From assembly GCF_047663525.1 (NCBI RefSeq), contig NC_092594.1, forward strand, positions 39,808,001 to 39,872,000: 64,000 nt of DNA, written 5' to 3'. The stretch is from Anas platyrhynchos (taxonomy: Eukaryota; Chordata; Aves; Anseriformes; Anatidae). Both the position numbers and the translations under genes were made by a program. Of this stretch, positions 62,974 to 64,000 are shown in pieces (the first letter of the stretch is position 1; the number at the start of each line of letters is the position of its first letter). Below the pieces are notes generated by a model, which saw only the letters and a program-made list of their open reading frames with translations, did not search any database and had not been told where the DNA came from.

Positions 62974-64000
62974 GTTCTGCTCCTAGATTTTTCTTTTTAT
63001 GTAAATAAAAGATCGAGCTAATTCCAGATGGAAAAAAAAATCAGTTACTTTCTTGGTCAGTTTGTCCTTTTAATATTCAAAGCTGCAGCAAAAGCATGGG
63101 GATTTTTGTTTCTAGAAACACCCTAGCTCTCCTGTCTGCACTCTGCATGCTGTTGAGCTAAGCCATATAAATGAATAAAGAAACCACAGCTACTGCTCCT
63201 TTCTGATTTTTTTTTTTTTTTTTTTTTTGTGCTTTCCCCCTTGCACTTTCCCAGGTGATTGGCTTCAGGTTCCAGGTGGGACCTAGTGGTAACTGAGTTG
63301 CAGGTATTCCATGTCAGAGCTCATTCTGCCTGGGCTGCTTTTTGGGGTAAGCGCTTTGTTTTTCCTTCAGTCAGTTGCAGGGTTCTTTAGGTGGGTCAGA
63401 GTCTATGGACTGATGCGTTTTCCAGTAGAAACCGGTACGCATATCTTTTTGAGTTGGTAACTGGTAGGATCTGTCACTGTAAAGCAATCTAGTAGTAGGT
63501 GCCTGTATTGCACGCAGCTCTTCCTCAGGTGAGTAGTTGTTATGGCAGTTTTACGGATGGTATGGTGATGTTACTTTGTGTGTTTGCTTTGTGGTTCTGG
63601 GTCCCTTCTGATTTTTGCCGAATTACGGGGCTTTCTGTGAGTCTTTGCCTGTATGTCAAATATTATCAAAGTTACAACCTTGCTGTTAAAGTGATGGAGC
63701 AGGGTTTAGTTGAAATGTATCATGGAAGCTCCCTGTGTGAGCATGTGTCTGAAAATGGCAGCAGTGGGCACGTAAGGGGTAGTCTGTTTCAAGTTTAGGG
63801 ACAGTTTGTTATATTTCTGGAGCTTTTGCCTGTGTGTTTTCTGTCTGTCGAGTCTTTAGACCATAAAGCCTTCTAGGCTTTATGTCCTTGAATTTACGTA
63901 TTAGAAGTACGTTTATGAGGGGTTGCCAGGTACGTTGTTTTTGGGAAACCGTGGGGTATGGTTCCTTGAGTGCATAAGTGCAGTAGTGCCAAGAGAGTGA

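Larger units (their letters stand above)
52918..64000 (+). repeat. Macrosatellite copy 3 (cut by window end)
   Basis: 11,083 bp of a third unit, continuing past the window. Same order as copy 2. It ends within the stretch matching 37,790 (copy 1) and 50,890 (copy 2), so about 2.0 kb of the unit is not seen. The array probably goes on. Confidence 0.95.

Overview
The window reads as bird nuclear DNA. It holds a six-exon NAA20 gene, a U2 snRNA gene, a CR1 LINE 3' end, a solo LTR that I recognise as an avian ERVL type, and several endogenous retroviruses (ERVs) of gamma-like and beta-like types. Long degenerate TTAGGG-like tracts and a large tandem array suggest a subtelomeric location. The species cannot be told from the sequence.

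Layout. 1-2,975 is a rearranged copy of the repeat family that fills the right side of the window. 3,040-11,480 is a gene island: a GC-rich promoter and a complete U2 snRNA gene (3,436-3,623), a truncated ERV with a tRNA-Arg-type primer site (about 4,030-5,560), unassigned sequence, a CR1 fragment, and NAA20 (7,447-11,234). At 11,885 the repeat family resumes. It is interrupted by a degraded gammaretrovirus-like provirus (13,937-21,116), which itself carries a nested reverse-strand solo LTR. From 21,117 to the window end lies a head-to-tail array of about 13.1 kb units: copy 1 at 21,117-39,814, copy 2 at 39,815-52,917, and copy 3 from 52,918 (cut by the window). Copy 1 is longer because a young beta-like ERV (26,439-31,961) sits in it and is missing from the matching site of copies 2 and 3.

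Each 13.1 kb unit contains, in order: a degenerate telomere-like tract with a short 62-bp minisatellite; an about 79-bp minisatellite carrying CTCF-like and NRF1-like motifs; a CCAAT/GC-box/TATA-like module; a second telomere-like tract with a longer 62-bp minisatellite carrying ZNF143-like and ETS-like motifs; a second promoter-like module ending in a consensus splice donor; several exon-like segments with good splice sites; AATAAA signals; a 42-bp tandem repeat inside a probable solo LTR; and a 2,128-bp non-autonomous ERV on the minus strand with an open 370-codon gag-like frame. I find no cellular protein gene in the array. The simplest reading is a recently amplified subtelomeric macrosatellite that may be transcribed rightward as spliced non-coding RNA. 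The G-rich strand of every telomere-like tract is the + strand, so if the original polarity is kept the chromosome end lies to the right. The promoter-like repeats beside telomere-like DNA recall the layout of human TERRA promoters, but this is inference.

The only confident cellular genes are NAA20 and U2. The ERV reading frames are described as found; all of these elements are defective.
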